From assembly GCF_014640435.1 (NCBI RefSeq), contig NZ_BMGY01000020.1:18228-82227 (forward strand): a stretch of 64,000 bases of DNA. The letters run 5' to 3'. A program made the translations under genes and the position numbers. Below, piece after piece: positions 8,298 to 17,497 of this stretch. Positions within the stretch are counted from its first letter, which is position 1; the number at the start of each line of letters is the position of its first letter. The notes beneath the pieces were generated by a model. That model searched no databases, was not told the DNA's origin, and was given only the letters and a program-made list of their open reading frames with translations. Origin of the DNA: Hymenobacter frigidus (GTDB taxonomy: Bacteria; Bacteroidota; Bacteroidia; Cytophagales; Hymenobacteraceae).

Positions 8298-9503
8298 ATG
8301 CCAACTGCTTATATCGTGGACGCGGTGCGTACCCCGATTGGAAAATTTGGCGGCGCGCTCAGCAGCGTCCGCCCCGATGATTTGGCCGCCCACGTCCTTC
8401 GTGAGCTCATGCGCCGCAATCCTTCCGTTGATAAAAGCGCCATTGAGGACGTCATCATCGGGGCCGCCAACCAGGCCGGCGAAGACAACCGCAACGTGGC
8501 CCGCATGGCCGCTCTGCTGGCCGGCCTGCCCACCACCGTGCCCGGCAACACCGTGAACCGCCTCTGCGCTTCGGGCCTGCAAAGCATCATGGACGCGGCC
8601 CGCGCCATCAAGGCCGGCGAGGGCGACGTGTACCTGGCCGGCGGGGCCGAGAGCATGACCCGCGCCCCCTTCGTGATGGCTAAGTCGGAGTCGGCCTTCG
8701 GCCGCGAGCTTACGGCCCACGACACCACGCTGGGCTGGCGCTTCGTGAACCCCCGCCTGAGCAAGCTGCACCACCCCTTCTCGATGGGCCAGACGGCCGA
8801 GAACGTGGCCAAGCAGTACGGCATCACCCGCGAGGAGCAGGACTTCTTCGCCTTTGAAAGCCAGCGCAAATACGCCCGGGCGTTCGAGAAAGGCCGTTTT
8901 CGCAAGGAAATCGTGCCCGTGTTTATTCCCAGCCCCAAGGGCGACACGGCCTTGTTCGACACCGATGAGCAGCCGCGCTTCTCGTCGCTCGAAAAGCTGG
9001 CAACGCTCAAGCCCGCCTTCCAGCCCGAAGGCGGCACCGTGACGGCCGGCAACTCGGCGGGCATCAACGACGGAGCCTCGGCCGCGCTGCTGGTGAACGA
9101 AGACGCCCTGGTCCGCTACAACCTCAAGCCCCTGGGCCGGGTGGTGGCCTCCGCCGTGGCGGGCGTCGACCCATCGGTGATGGGCCTGGGCCCGATTCCG
9201 GCTATCCGCAAGGTGCTGGAGCGCGCCGGCCTCACCCTGGCCGACATCGACCTGATTGAGCTGAACGAAGCCTTCGCGGCCCAGAGCATCGCCTGCATCC
9301 GCGAGCTGGACCTGGACCCCGCCAAAGTGAACGTGAACGGCGGCGCCATTGCTATGGGCCACCCGCTGGGCAGCTCGGGCGCGCGCATCACGGCCACGCT
9401 GCTGCACGAGATGCACCGCCGCGGCGAGGGCATGCGCTACGGCCTGGTAGCGATGTGCGTGGGCGTGGGCCAGGGCGCGGCCGTGATTTACGAGAAGCTG
9501 TAG
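8298..9503 (+). CDS. Acetyl-CoA acyltransferase, 3-oxoadipyl-CoA thiolase-like
   Basis: 401 residues from the ATG at 8298 ([19 protein letters not shown]). It is a complete degradative thiolase. The nucleophile Cys90 lies in NRLCASG, the active-site His355 in [12 protein letters not shown], and the second Cys387 in AMCVGVGQG. The spacing and the signature [14 protein letters not shown] resemble PcaF/PaaJ (beta-ketoadipyl-CoA thiolase), which releases acetyl-CoA and succinyl-CoA. No other aromatic-degradation or beta-oxidation gene is near, so a general 3-ketoacyl-CoA thiolase role is also possible. Confidence 0.93.
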   Translation: MPTAYIVDAVRTPIGKFGGALSSVRPDDLAAHVLRELMRRNPSVDKSAIEDVIIGAANQAGEDNRNVARMAALLAGLPTTVPGNTVNRLCASGLQSIMDAARAIKAGEGDVYLAGGAESMTRAPFVMAKSESAFGRELTAHDTTLGWRFVNPRLSKLHHPFSMGQTAENVAKQYGITREEQDFFAFESQRKYARAFEKGRFRKEIVPVFIPSPKGDTALFDTDEQPRFSSLEKLATLKPAFQPEGGTVTAGNSAGINDGASAALLVNEDALVRYNLKPLGRVVASAVAGVDPSVMGLGPIPAIRKVLERAGLTLADIDLIELNEAFAAQSIACIRELDLDPAKVNVNGGAIAMGHPLGSSGARITATLLHEMHRRGEGMRYGLVAMCVGVGQGAAVIYEKL

Positions 9504-9511
9504 GAGATAAA

Positions 9512-9557
9512 CAAAAAGAACGTCATGCCGAGCGGAGCCGAGGCATGACGTTCTTTT
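9512..9557. repeat. Palindromic GTCATGC repeat, copy 3 (short, terminator-like)
   Basis: AAAAAGAACGTCATGCC and GGCATGACGTTCTTTTT pair closely with a 12-nt centre. It looks like a copy of the family that lost its middle and now has the form of an intrinsic terminator, 8 bases after the thiolase stop. Confidence 0.9.
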
Positions 9558-9587
9558 TACTGGGGCTGCTCTGATTCGCGGGCGTTG

Positions 9588-10289
9588 CTACGCCACGACG
9601 GCTACCCTGGCCGCTGCCGCGGCCGGCGCTTGCAGCAGGCCCGCCCGGAAGTAGGCGGCGCAGCGGGCATCGTCGCGCAGAAACTGGGCCGCCACCAGCT
9701 TCACGGCGTCGCTGAGGCGGCCGGTGAGGTCGGAGCGGTGGGCCTGGGCTTCGGCGCGGGCCTTGGTCGATTGCTCGTCGCCGGCACTGGTATCGTCGCG
9801 GCCGACTTTGAAAGCGGTGTACAAGCGGGTGTACAGGGCCGGGTCGAACTCGGGGCCCCGCATTTTGACGTGGGCGAGGGCGGCCTTTTCGGCGCGGGCA
9901 AAAAGCAAGTCGGCGGTGAGCAGGCTGGCCTTGCTATACTCGGTGCGGCCGTTGGGGAAGAAAGCTAGGCGGATGGCCGGGTCCTTCTTGCTTTTGTAGT
10001 CGATGAGGGCCTCGTCTTCTTCGAGCTGGTGCTGCAAGTCGGCCAGGTCGCCCCACAGGAGCTGGGCCCCGGTGCGGCGCTGGCTGATGCCGGCATCGGT
10101 GGCGGCCATGGAGCCAAACAAGGCTGTGTGAAAGGTAGTGAGGCCGGCGAGAAGGGCCTTGAAGGCCCCGCCGGGGTTGTCGAGAGCGAGGCGCTGGGCC
10201 ACGTCGAGCGAGAATTTTTGCAGACGCGGCAGCGTCACGTCCTGGGTGGCAAAATAGTCGGGGGCGAAGAACGGGGTAGGGTTCACCAT
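9588..10289 (-). CDS. Hypothetical protein, mostly helical
   Basis: 233 residues from MVNPTPFFAPDYFATQD at 10289. A longer in-frame start exists at 10463, but those codons lie in GC-rich degenerate repeats and are unlikely to be coding. No signal peptide or membrane segment. The protein is Ala/Leu-rich with predicted long helices (LQHQLEEDEALIDY, KARAEAQAHRSDLTGRL) and an Ala-rich C-terminus. I do not recognise the family. It is divergent from the large T9SS cargo gene across a 430-base gap. Confidence 0.7.
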   Translation of the reverse strand: MVNPTPFFAPDYFATQDVTLPRLQKFSLDVAQRLALDNPGGAFKALLAGLTTFHTALFGSMAATDAGISQRRTGAQLLWGDLADLQHQLEEDEALIDYKSKKDPAIRLAFFPNGRTEYSKASLLTADLLFARAEKAALAHVKMRGPEFDPALYTRLYTAFKVGRDDTSAGDEQSTKARAEAQAHRSDLTGRLSDAVKLVAAQFLRDDARCAAYFRAGLLQAPAAAAARVAVVA

Positions 10290-10365
10290 AAGCGGAAATT
10301 TGCGGGCCGGAAAGGGGGTGAGAATGAAAAGGGTAAAAGACGGCTGCGAACTTTCGGCCCGGCCC

Positions 10366-10590
10366 ACCGGCTCCGGCGGGCCTGAACCCAGGCCTGCGCC
10401 CCGCCAAAAACCGTCCGGCAGCGAGTAGCCGATGCCGAATGGCTCCCGAAAGACTTCCAGCAATCTTTCGCCGGAGGCAAACTACTGCCGGGCGGTTTCC
10501 GCAGGCCTTTAGCCGTTGGCAACCAAGCCCCGGAAAGCCTCCGGCACCGGGTAGCCGGAGGCGAAAGGCTGCCGGCATCCCGGCAGGAAA
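10366..10590. repeat. Degenerate GC-rich repeats in the 10290-10720 gap
   Basis: This gap has no gene. It contains loosely repeated units with shared words such as GCCGGAGGC, GGCTACCCGGTG/GGCTACTCGCTG (minus strand) and CTTTCG, including the imperfect palindrome AAAGCCTCCGGC...GCCGGAGGCGAAA (10535-10567) and the hairpin CTGCCGG-CATC-CCGGCAG (10569-10586). From 10600 on the sequence becomes AT-rich and probably holds the promoter of the next gene; I see no clean -7 box there. Confidence 0.55.
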
Positions 10591-10720
10591 GTCAACCTTA
10601 ACCAAACCCGAACGGCCTGAAAATAAAATTTTTACGCTATAGCACAGTATAGTTTTATAGATGTTATTTGTAGAGCCGTGCGGGTGCATGGCAGCTCATT
10701 TTTATTTCTTACAACCAAGT

Positions 10721-13700
10721 ATGTTAAACCTCTCCTCAACTGGGTTGCGCCGGCCCTTCCGGCGGCTGCTTGTGCAAGCCCTGGCCGGGCTGGCCCTGCT
10801 GGCCGTGTCGGCCACGGCCGCTGAAGCCGCCAACCCGCTGCTGCGCATCGAGGCCCTGGGTAGCCCCAGCGGCAACCCCGACGTGACGGCCTTCGTCGAC
10901 CAGGTCGAAATCGTGCGCGTGTCCGACGGCATGGTGATGACCGGCGCCGTGGCCAACCCCGGCTTCGAAACCTTTGACCCGCTGGCCAGCGGCACTTTCG
11001 GCTACAACCCCACTGGGGCATCGTGGACGTTCACGGGCCGGTCAGGCATTTCCCAGGCGGGTGGCGGCTTTGGCCCCACCCCGCCCCAGGGCAATGCCGT
11101 GGCCTTTCTGCAAAGCTTCGGGGGCAACAATGGCCTGGCCGACCAGACCCTGGCTCTAGCCGATGGCGTGTACCGGGTGCGGTTCCTGGCGGCGCAGCGC
11201 ACCAATTGCTGCGGCGGCACCTACGACCAGCGCCTGAGCGTGCTGGTAAACGGGGTTTCGGTGGGCGTGGTGCAGCCCCCGTCCTCCACCACCTTCACCT
11301 CCTTCACCTCCAACGCCTTCGTGGTGGGCTCGCCCAACAACGCGCTGGCCTTTGACGGGGTGAACGACCAGGTGACCGGCACCAATGCGCAACTGCCCCA
11401 AGGCAACACGGCCCGTACCCTGGAGGCGTGGGTGAATCCGTCCAACACCAACGTCGGGCTCATTACCTACGGCACGAATGCCCTCAACCAGCGTGCGGGC
11501 ATTAGCTTGCTGGGCAACCGGCTGTACTACGCGGGCAGCAGCAATGACCTCATCGGCAGCACGGCAATAGCCCTCAATACTTGGCACCACGTTGCCGCCT
11601 CCTATGACGGCACCACCCTGAAATTGTACGTGGACGGGGTACTCGATGCGACGCAAAATATGACGGCCTTTAACACGACTGGCACCGGCTTCCTGCTGGG
11701 AAACACTGGCAACGGGGTCTCCGAGTACCTCAACGGTCGCCTCGACGAGGTGCGCCTTTACAACGTGGGCCTGACGGCGGCGCAGGTGCAGGCCGACATG
11801 TTCAGCACGACCTCGGCCCTGCCGGGCAGTCAGATAGCATATTACAACTTCGACCAGGGCATCGCCGGCGGCAACAACGCGGGCATCACGAGCCTGACCG
11901 ACCAGAGCGGCAACGGCCGCACGGGCACGCTCATGAACTTTGCCCTCACCGGTACTACTTCCAACTTCGTGCGCAGCTTCCCCACCATCACCCAGATTGC
12001 GCCCACCAGCGGCCCGCGCGGCAGCAGCGTGCTCATCGCCGGCACCAATCTGCTCGATGCCACCAGCTTTGCCTTCAACGGCACGGCCGTAGCGCCCTTC
12101 ACCACGCCCACCAACGACTTCTCGGCCACGGTGACCGTGCCCGCCACCGCCACCACCGGCCGGGTGAGCACGGCTTCGGCCACCCTCACAACCTTCACCG
12201 GCCCCGCCTTCACCGTCGTCACCGACCTGGTGGTGAGCACCGGCACGCAGCTCGCTCCGACGACCATTCCGGCTGGCAACTACAACAGCATCACCATCAC
12301 CGACGTCGGCAACGGCGTGCTGGCCGGCAACGTGAGCGTGGCCACGTTCCTCACCGTGCAGCCCGGCGGCGGGCTGAGCGACGGCTGCAGCATCATCAGC
12401 GGCGCGGGCACCTTCACGCTCGGCGCCGGCAGCATCCTGGGCATCTGCAGCCCGGCGGGCATCACCTTCAGCGGGGCCACGGGCTCGGTGCAGGTCACGG
12501 GCACCCGCTCGTTCTCCACCGCCGCCAACTACGGCTACAACACCAACGCCGCGGTGACTGGCAACGGCCTGCCCGCCACCGTGGCCAGCCTGGCCATCAA
12601 CACGGCCGGCAACGTGACGCTCTCCAACCCGGTGGCCGTGTCGGCCGCCGTGGGCGTGGGCGGGGCCGGCAACCTGCTGCTCAACGGCAACAACCTGACG
12701 CTGCTCTCCTCGGCCACCGGCACGGCCCTGGCCCGCAACAGCAGCACCGGCATCGTGGTGGGCACGGCCACCGTGCAGCGCTTCATCGCCCCGGTCAACC
12801 CGGGCCTGGGCTACCGCCACTACAGCGCCCCGGTGAGCGGCTCGACCGTGAGCGACCTGGCCACGGCCGGCTTCACGCCCCAAATCAGCCAGGCCGCCAC
12901 GTATAACGCTTCGGCCACGCCGGGCACCACCACGCCCTTCCCCACCGTGTTTGCCTATGACCAGAGCCGCGTGGCCCTCACCAACTCGTTCGCCCCCTTT
13001 GACCGCGGCTTCGTGGTGCCCAGCGCCGCCACCCCCCAGATTGACCTGAACCTGACCGTGGGCCGCGGCTACGCCGTCAACATCGCCGGCAACCAGCTGG
13101 TCGACTTCGTGGGCACGCTCAACACCGGCACCCGCTCGCTCACGCTGGCCCGCAACGGGGCCGGCAGCGCCAACGAATTTGAGTCCGGCTGGCACCTGGT
13201 GGGCAACCCCTACCCCGCCCCCATCGACTACGCCCTAGTGGCCCCGGCCGACCGCACCAACCTGGAAGACGCCATGTACGTGTTCGAAAGCGCTACCCAG
13301 TACACCGGCAGCTACCGCAACTACGTCAACGGCGTCCCCGCCGCCAACCGCTTCATCGGCATGGCCCAGGGCTTCTTCGTGCGGGTGGCGGCGGGCCAGA
13401 CCAGCGGCACGCTCAACTTCCAGAACAGCCAGCGCGTGACCGACCCCACCGTGCAGGTGCGCTTCCGCCGCGACGCGCCCGACCTGCGCCCCCTGGTGCA
13501 GCTCGACCTGCGCGGCGCCACCGGCGCGGCCGACGCCTTCTACGCCTACGCCCAGCCCGGCGCTACGGCGGCCTTCGACGCGGCCTTCGACGCCCGCAAG
13601 CTGCCCAACACCACGGGCCTGAACCTGGCCAGCGTGGCCAGCACCGGCGAGGCCCTGTCGATTGACGGCCGCCCGGCTTTTGCACCCGCCACTGCGCTCG

Positions 13701-14197
13701 CCCTGACGGTGGGCGTGCCCGCCGCCGGCACCTACACGCTGGTGGCCGCCGACCTGACCAACCTGCCCGCCGGCCTTGACGCCTTCCTCACCGACGCGGC
13801 CACCGGCCGCACGGTGAACCTGCGCACGCAGCCCAGCTACGCCTTTGCCGTGACGGCTGCCCAGGCGGCCACGCTGCTCACGGGCCGCTTCACGCTCGCC
13901 TTCGGGGCACGCACGGCCTTGGCGGCCGCCGCGGCCCTGACCGCCGCCGAAGTGTCGCTCTACCCCAACCCGGCCCACGGCACCTTCGCGGTGCAGGTGC
14001 CGGCCGTGGCCGGTGCCACAGCGGTGCAGGCCACGCTGCTCAACGCCCTGGGCCAGGCGGTGCGCCACCAGTCGGCCGCGCTCTCCCCGGCCGGCGCTCT
14101 CCTCACGGTGGAAACGGCCGGCCTGGCCGCCGGCGTGTACACCTTGCGCCTGCAGGTGGGCACCGCCGCGCTGGCCAAGCGCGTCGTCATTCAGTAA
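10721..14197 (+). CDS. Large T9SS-exported protein with LamG and IPT/TIG domains
   Basis: 1158 residues from the ATG at 10721, giving an N-terminal Arg-rich signal peptide that ends near ATAAEAA. Domains in order: a beta-rich carbohydrate-binding-like region (~38-200), a LamG/concanavalin-like domain (~207-375; FDGVNDQVTG, TLEAWVNP, WHHVAASYDGTTLKLYVDGV, GRLDEVRLYN), and an IPT/TIG-like domain (~420-505; ITQIAPTSGPRGSSVLIAG). A long beta-repeat region follows, with GWHLVGNPYPAPIDY, typical of Hymenobacter cargo. The type A T9SS sorting domain is at ~1077-1158 (VSLYPNPAHGTFAV, AAGVYTLRLQ). Likely a surface adhesin or polysaccharide-binding protein; no catalytic motif seen. Confidence 0.9.
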   Translation: MLNLSSTGLRRPFRRLLVQALAGLALLAVSATAAEAANPLLRIEALGSPSGNPDVTAFVDQVEIVRVSDGMVMTGAVANPGFETFDPLASGTFGYNPTGASWTFTGRSGISQAGGGFGPTPPQGNAVAFLQSFGGNNGLADQTLALADGVYRVRFLAAQRTNCCGGTYDQRLSVLVNGVSVGVVQPPSSTTFTSFTSNAFVVGSPNNALAFDGVNDQVTGTNAQLPQGNTARTLEAWVNPSNTNVGLITYGTNALNQRAGISLLGNRLYYAGSSNDLIGSTAIALNTWHHVAASYDGTTLKLYVDGVLDATQNMTAFNTTGTGFLLGNTGNGVSEYLNGRLDEVRLYNVGLTAAQVQADMFSTTSALPGSQIAYYNFDQGIAGGNNAGITSLTDQSGNGRTGTLMNFALTGTTSNFVRSFPTITQIAPTSGPRGSSVLIAGTNLLDATSFAFNGTAVAPFTTPTNDFSATVTVPATATTGRVSTASATLTTFTGPAFTVVTDLVVSTGTQLAPTTIPAGNYNSITITDVGNGVLAGNVSVATFLTVQPGGGLSDGCSIISGAGTFTLGAGSILGICSPAGITFSGATGSVQVTGTRSFSTAANYGYNTNAAVTGNGLPATVASLAINTAGNVTLSNPVAVSAAVGVGGAGNLLLNGNNLTLLSSATGTALARNSSTGIVVGTATVQRFIAPVNPGLGYRHYSAPVSGSTVSDLATAGFTPQISQAATYNASATPGTTTPFPTVFAYDQSRVALTNSFAPFDRGFVVPSAATPQIDLNLTVGRGYAVNIAGNQLVDFVGTLNTGTRSLTLARNGAGSANEFESGWHLVGNPYPAPIDYALVAPADRTNLEDAMYVFESATQYTGSYRNYVNGVPAANRFIGMAQGFFVRVAAGQTSGTLNFQNSQRVTDPTVQVRFRRDAPDLRPLVQLDLRGATGAADAFYAYAQPGATAAFDAAFDARKLPNTTGLNLASVASTGEALSIDGRPAFAPATALALTVGVPAAGTYTLVAADLTNLPAGLDAFLTDAATGRTVNLRTQPSYAFAVTAAQAATLLTGRFTLAFGARTALAAAAALTAAEVSLYPNPAHGTFAVQVPAVAGATAVQATLLNALGQAVRHQSAALSPAGALLTVETAGLAAGVYTLRLQVGTAALAKRVVIQ

Positions 14198-14205
14198 TTA
14201 TTGTT

Positions 14206-14230
14206 CGGGGCCGGCGCTGCGCCGGCCCCG
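14206..14230. promoter_or_regulatory. Intercistronic hairpin between the T9SS cargo and PID-CTERM genes
   Basis: CGGGGCCGGCG and CGCCGGCCCCG pair perfectly around CTG, 9 bases after the cargo stop, flanked by AATTAT and ATAATT. There is no T run. It could be an mRNA-end stabiliser, a weak terminator or a processing site between the two genes. Confidence 0.6.
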
Positions 14231-14268
14231 ATAATTCATTCCCGTTCATTTCAACCGTACGCCATCCA

Positions 14269-14475
14269 ATGAAACACTTCCTTTATTCGGCCGCCCTGGT
14301 GCTGGCCGTGTGGGCCCTGAGCAGCGCCGCGGCGCTGGCCCAGGCCCCCAGCACGGGCGGCCCCACGCCAACGCCCGCCGCCACGGCCGTGCCCCTCGAC
14401 GGCGGCGCCTCGCTGCTGCTGGCCGGCGGCATCGGCTACGCCGTGCGCAAGCTGCGCCAGCGCCGTCAGCGCTAG
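14269..14475 (+). CDS. PID-CTERM-type small sorted protein
   Basis: 68 residues: signal peptide MKHFLYSAALVLAVWALSSAAALA, a ~20-residue Pro/Thr-rich spacer, then VPLDGGASLLLAGGIGYAVRK and a basic tail LRQRRQR. The P-(I/L)-D-G-G motif, followed by a single hydrophobic helix and basic end, matches the PID-CTERM putative sorting signal of Bacteroidota. So almost the whole mature protein is signal. Family knowledge: such tripartite ends are presumed to be processed by a dedicated membrane protease; no such protease is seen in this window. It follows the T9SS cargo gene by 71 bases and may be co-transcribed. Confidence 0.85.
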   Translation: MKHFLYSAALVLAVWALSSAAALAQAPSTGGPTPTPAATAVPLDGGASLLLAGGIGYAVRKLRQRRQR

Positions 14476-14503
14476 CTGACCCGGCCCTTCGCCGGCCCGC
14501 AGG

Positions 14504-14537
14504 AAGCCCCAGCAACCGTCCGGTTGCTGGGGCTTTT
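14504..14537 (+). terminator. Terminator after the PID-CTERM gene
   Basis: AAGCCCCAGCAACCG and CGGTTGCTGGGGCTT pair closely and are followed by a T run. Confidence 0.9.
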
Positions 14538-14638
14538 TAGCGCTTGGGCCGCTATACCCTGCGCCGGCAAACGGGCGGCGCGGTACCGGCCCGGCCCGTG
14601 GCGGTGAAGCAGGGCCGGCCCCACCTGCGCGACTCCGT

Positions 14639-14646
14639 TACTTTTG
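14639..14646 (+). promoter_or_regulatory. Candidate -7 box for truA
   Basis: TACTTTTG matches the Bacteroidota -7 consensus TAnnTTTG and lies 63 bases before the truA start. No clear -33 TTG is present at the expected distance. Confidence 0.45.
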
Positions 14647-14709
14647 CCCCCGCTGCCGCTTAGTAGCGGGGGCTTATCGCGTCCGTCGCTTTCCTCTTTC
14701 ACCTTTTCC

Positions 14710-15474
14710 ATGCGTTATTTTCTTCATCTCGCCTACGACGGCACCCGTTTCCACGGCTGGCAGGTGCAACCCAACACCGTTACCGTGCAGGCCGAGGTAG
14801 ACCGCTGCCTGAGCCAGGTGCTGCGCCAGCCCGTCCACTGCTTGGGTAGCGGCCGCACCGATACCGGCGTGCACGCCAGCCACCAGGTAGCGCATTTCGA
14901 GGCCGAGCTGCCCGACGGCCTCCCCTTGGACGTGTTGCTCTACCGCCTGCGCCGCGCCCTGCCGCCCGACGTCGCGGCCCTGCGCCTGCACCCCGTGGCC
15001 GCCAATGCCCACGCCCGGTTTTCAGCCGAGGAGCGCAACTACGAGTACTTCGTGGTGACCCAGCCCAACCCCTTCCGGCGCGACCACGCCCTGTACATCG
15101 ACCGCCCGCTCGACCTGGCGGCCATGAATGAGGCGGCCGGCTACCTGGTGGGCCAGTTCGATTTCACCTCTTTCTCAAAAATGAAGGGCAATGAAAACCA
15201 CTACGTGTGCTACTGCACGGCCGCCGGCTGGCACCCCGCGCCGGGCGGCTGGGTGTTCCGCATCCGGGCCAACCGCTTCGTGCGCGGCATGGTGCGGCTG
15301 GTGGTGGGCACTCTGCTCGACGTGGGCCGGGGCAAGATGACGCCGCGCCAGTTTCAGGAGCTGCTGTGGGCCCAGCGGCGGGTGGATGCCGGCGGCGCGG
15401 CCCCGGCGCAAGGCCTGTTTCTGAGCCGGGTAGAATACGAGGACGGCGTGGTGCCGGAGGAAGAGGTGGACTGA
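14710..15474 (+). CDS. truA: tRNA pseudouridine(38-40) synthase TruA
   Basis: 254 residues from the ATG at 14710 (MRYFLHLAYDGTRFHGWQ); an upstream in-frame start at 14644 overlaps the promoter region and is rejected. The catalytic Asp51 sits in GSGRTDTGVHA. Other TruA blocks are present: NYEYFV, DFTSFSKMKGNENHY and FRIRANRFVRGMVRLVVGTLLDVGRG. It isomerises uridines 38-40 in the tRNA anticodon arm. The length is normal for the family. Confidence 0.97.
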   Translation: MRYFLHLAYDGTRFHGWQVQPNTVTVQAEVDRCLSQVLRQPVHCLGSGRTDTGVHASHQVAHFEAELPDGLPLDVLLYRLRRALPPDVAALRLHPVAANAHARFSAEERNYEYFVVTQPNPFRRDHALYIDRPLDLAAMNEAAGYLVGQFDFTSFSKMKGNENHYVCYCTAAGWHPAPGGWVFRIRANRFVRGMVRLVVGTLLDVGRGKMTPRQFQELLWAQRRVDAGGAAPAQGLFLSRVEYEDGVVPEEEVD

Positions 15475-15490
15475 GGCGGTTAACCAGCGG

Positions 15491-15591
15491 AACGTCATGC
15501 CGAGCGCAGCCGAGGCATCTCGCGTGCAGCAGTAATCAATGCTGTTGCAACGAAGCGAGCGAGATGCCTCGACTGCGCCCGGCATGACGTT
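15491..15591. repeat. Palindromic GTCATGC repeat, copy 4 (full)
   Basis: AACGTCATGCCGAGCGCAG and its inverted counterpart ending GGCATGACGTT bracket inner arms GGCATCTCGCG and GCGAGATGCC. It starts 16 bases after the truA stop. Confidence 0.9.
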
Positions 15592-15664
15592 CGGTAGATA
15601 AGCCCTCGCCACCGCCCATACTTTTTCGTCCCGCCGTGGTTTACTTCCGACCTTTGCCTGACTT

Positions 15665-17440
15665 ATGGACCCCACTACTTCCGCTACTAAAACCGGCCAA
15701 GTGTTCGATTGGGCTGTGCTACGCCGCCTGCTCAGCTACGTGCGCCCTTACCGGCGCGTGTTCATCGGCCTGATTGTGCTCACCGTGGCCACGGCCATCC
15801 TGGGTACGCTGCGGCCCTTTCTCATTCAGCGCATGGTCGATGTCAGCATCGAGCAGGGCGACATGAAGAGTCTCAACACCATGTTTTTGCTGCTGCTGGT
15901 GCTGCTGGTGGGCCACGCCGGCGTGAGCTATTTGCAAACGTACTACGGCGGCTGGCTGGGCCAGTACATCGTGCGCGATATCCGCACCGACCTTTACCAG
16001 CACCTGCTCAAGCTTAAGCTCAGCTTCTTCGACCGCACCCCCATCGGCGTGCTCGTCACGCGCAACATCTCGGACGTGGAAACGCTCTCGGACGTGTTTA
16101 GCGAGGGCCTGGCCGCCATGGTGGGCGACATCCTGCAGCTGCTCTTCATCATGGCCTTCATGTTCTACATCGACTGGCGGCTCACGCTCATCAGCCTGTC
16201 GGTGATTCCGCCGCTGCTGTTTTCCACCTACGTGTTCAAGGAGAAAATCAAGAGCTCGTTTCAGGATGTGCGCAACGCCGTGGCCCGGCTCAACTCCTTC
16301 GTGCAGGAGCACCTCACGGGCATGAACGTGGTCCAGATTTTCAACAACGAGGAGCGGGAGTACCGCAAGTTCGCGGCCATCAACAAGGAGCACACCGAGG
16401 CCAATATTCGCTCGGTGCTCTACTACAGCATCTACTTTCCGGTGGCTGAGGTGCTGGGGGCCGTCGGGGTGGGTCTGCTGGTGTGGTACGCGGCTCAGGG
16501 CCAGATTGAGGGCTCGATTTCGAAGGGCGCGCTCATCGCCTTTATCATGTACAACGCGCTGTTCTTCCGCCCCATCCGCCAGATTGCCGACCGGTTCAAC
16601 ACCCTGCAGCTGGGACTGGTGAGCACCGAGCGCCTACTAAAGCTGCTCGACAACCAGGATTTGGTGGCCACTACCGGCACCTTCGCCCCAACCGAACTCC
16701 GGGGCGACGTGGAGTTCAAGCACGTCAAGTTCGCCTACAACGAGCCCGACTGGGTGCTCAAGGACATCAGCTTCCACGTGAAGCCCGGCCAGACCATCGC
16801 CTTTGTGGGCGCCACCGGCGCGGGCAAAACCAGCATCATCAACTTGCTGAGCCGCTTCTACGACATTCAGGAGGGCAGCATCTGCATCGACGGCCGCGAC
16901 CTGCGCGAGTACGACCTGAGCCTGCTGCGCCGCCAAATCGGGGTGGTGCTGCAGGATGTGTTCCTGTTCGCCGGCAGCATCCGCGACAACATCACGCTGG
17001 GCAACAAAACCATCACCGACACCCAAATCTGGGAAGCGGCCGACTTGGTGGGGGCGCGCCGCTTCATCGAGCGCCTGCCCGGGGCCCTCGCCTACCCCGT
17101 GATGGAGCGCGGGGCCACGCTCTCGGTGGGCCAGCGCCAGCTCATCAGCTTCGTGCGGGCCATGGTGTACCAGCCCCACATCATCATCCTCGACGAAGCT
17201 ACCTCATCGGTCGACTCCGAAACCGAGGAGCTCATCCAGGAAGCTATCGAAAAGCTGATGCAGGGCCGCACCTCGCTCGTCATCGCCCACCGCCTGAGCA
17301 CTATCCAGAAGGCCGACAAAATCATCGTCCTCGACAAAGGCGAAATCAAAGAAACCGGCACCCACGACGAGCTCCTGCGCATCGAGGGCGGCTACTACGC
17401 CCAGCTCTACCGCATGCAGTACGTGGTGGCCAGTACGTAG
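15665..17440 (+). CDS. ABC exporter, fused permease and ATPase
   Basis: 591 residues. The N-terminal ~320 residues form a six-helix exporter membrane domain (YVRPYRRVFIGLIVLTVATAI and later helices). The ATPase domain follows: Walker A GATGAGKT at ~381, signature LSVGQRQ at ~487, Walker B IIILDEA at ~506, and H-loop IAHRLST. The architecture is a half-transporter of the MsbA/MdlB type that works as a dimer and moves lipids, drugs or peptides out of the cytoplasm. The substrate cannot be assigned. The signature Ser-Val-Gly-Gln is a mild variant of Ser-Gly-Gly-Gln. Confidence 0.93.
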   Translation: MDPTTSATKTGQVFDWAVLRRLLSYVRPYRRVFIGLIVLTVATAILGTLRPFLIQRMVDVSIEQGDMKSLNTMFLLLLVLLVGHAGVSYLQTYYGGWLGQYIVRDIRTDLYQHLLKLKLSFFDRTPIGVLVTRNISDVETLSDVFSEGLAAMVGDILQLLFIMAFMFYIDWRLTLISLSVIPPLLFSTYVFKEKIKSSFQDVRNAVARLNSFVQEHLTGMNVVQIFNNEEREYRKFAAINKEHTEANIRSVLYYSIYFPVAEVLGAVGVGLLVWYAAQGQIEGSISKGALIAFIMYNALFFRPIRQIADRFNTLQLGLVSTERLLKLLDNQDLVATTGTFAPTELRGDVEFKHVKFAYNEPDWVLKDISFHVKPGQTIAFVGATGAGKTSIINLLSRFYDIQEGSICIDGRDLREYDLSLLRRQIGVVLQDVFLFAGSIRDNITLGNKTITDTQIWEAADLVGARRFIERLPGALAYPVMERGATLSVGQRQLISFVRAMVYQPHIIILDEATSSVDSETEELIQEAIEKLMQGRTSLVIAHRLSTIQKADKIIVLDKGEIKETGTHDELLRIEGGYYAQLYRMQYVVAST

Positions 17441-17459
17441 ACGGCACGGTAAAAAACCG

Positions 17460-17475
17460 AACGTCATGCTGAGCT
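17460..17475. repeat. Palindromic GTCATGC repeat, copy 5 (one arm only)
   Basis: AACGTCATGCTGAGCT is a single outer arm of the family, 19 bases after the ABC exporter stop. The opposite arm is missing, so this is a remnant. Confidence 0.7.
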
Positions 17476-17497
17476 ACTGTCAATACAAAATCCCAAA

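Noticed and set aside
8289..9416. 375-residue minus-strand open frame across the thiolase gene
   Set aside because: Antisense shadow; the thiolase has all catalytic residues on the plus strand.
11156..13195. 679-residue open frame on the minus strand inside the LamG cargo gene
   Set aside because: It is a GC-rich antisense shadow: its sequence is a repetitive Gly/Ala/Arg/Val/His mix with no domain, and the sense frame has clear domains and a sorting signal.
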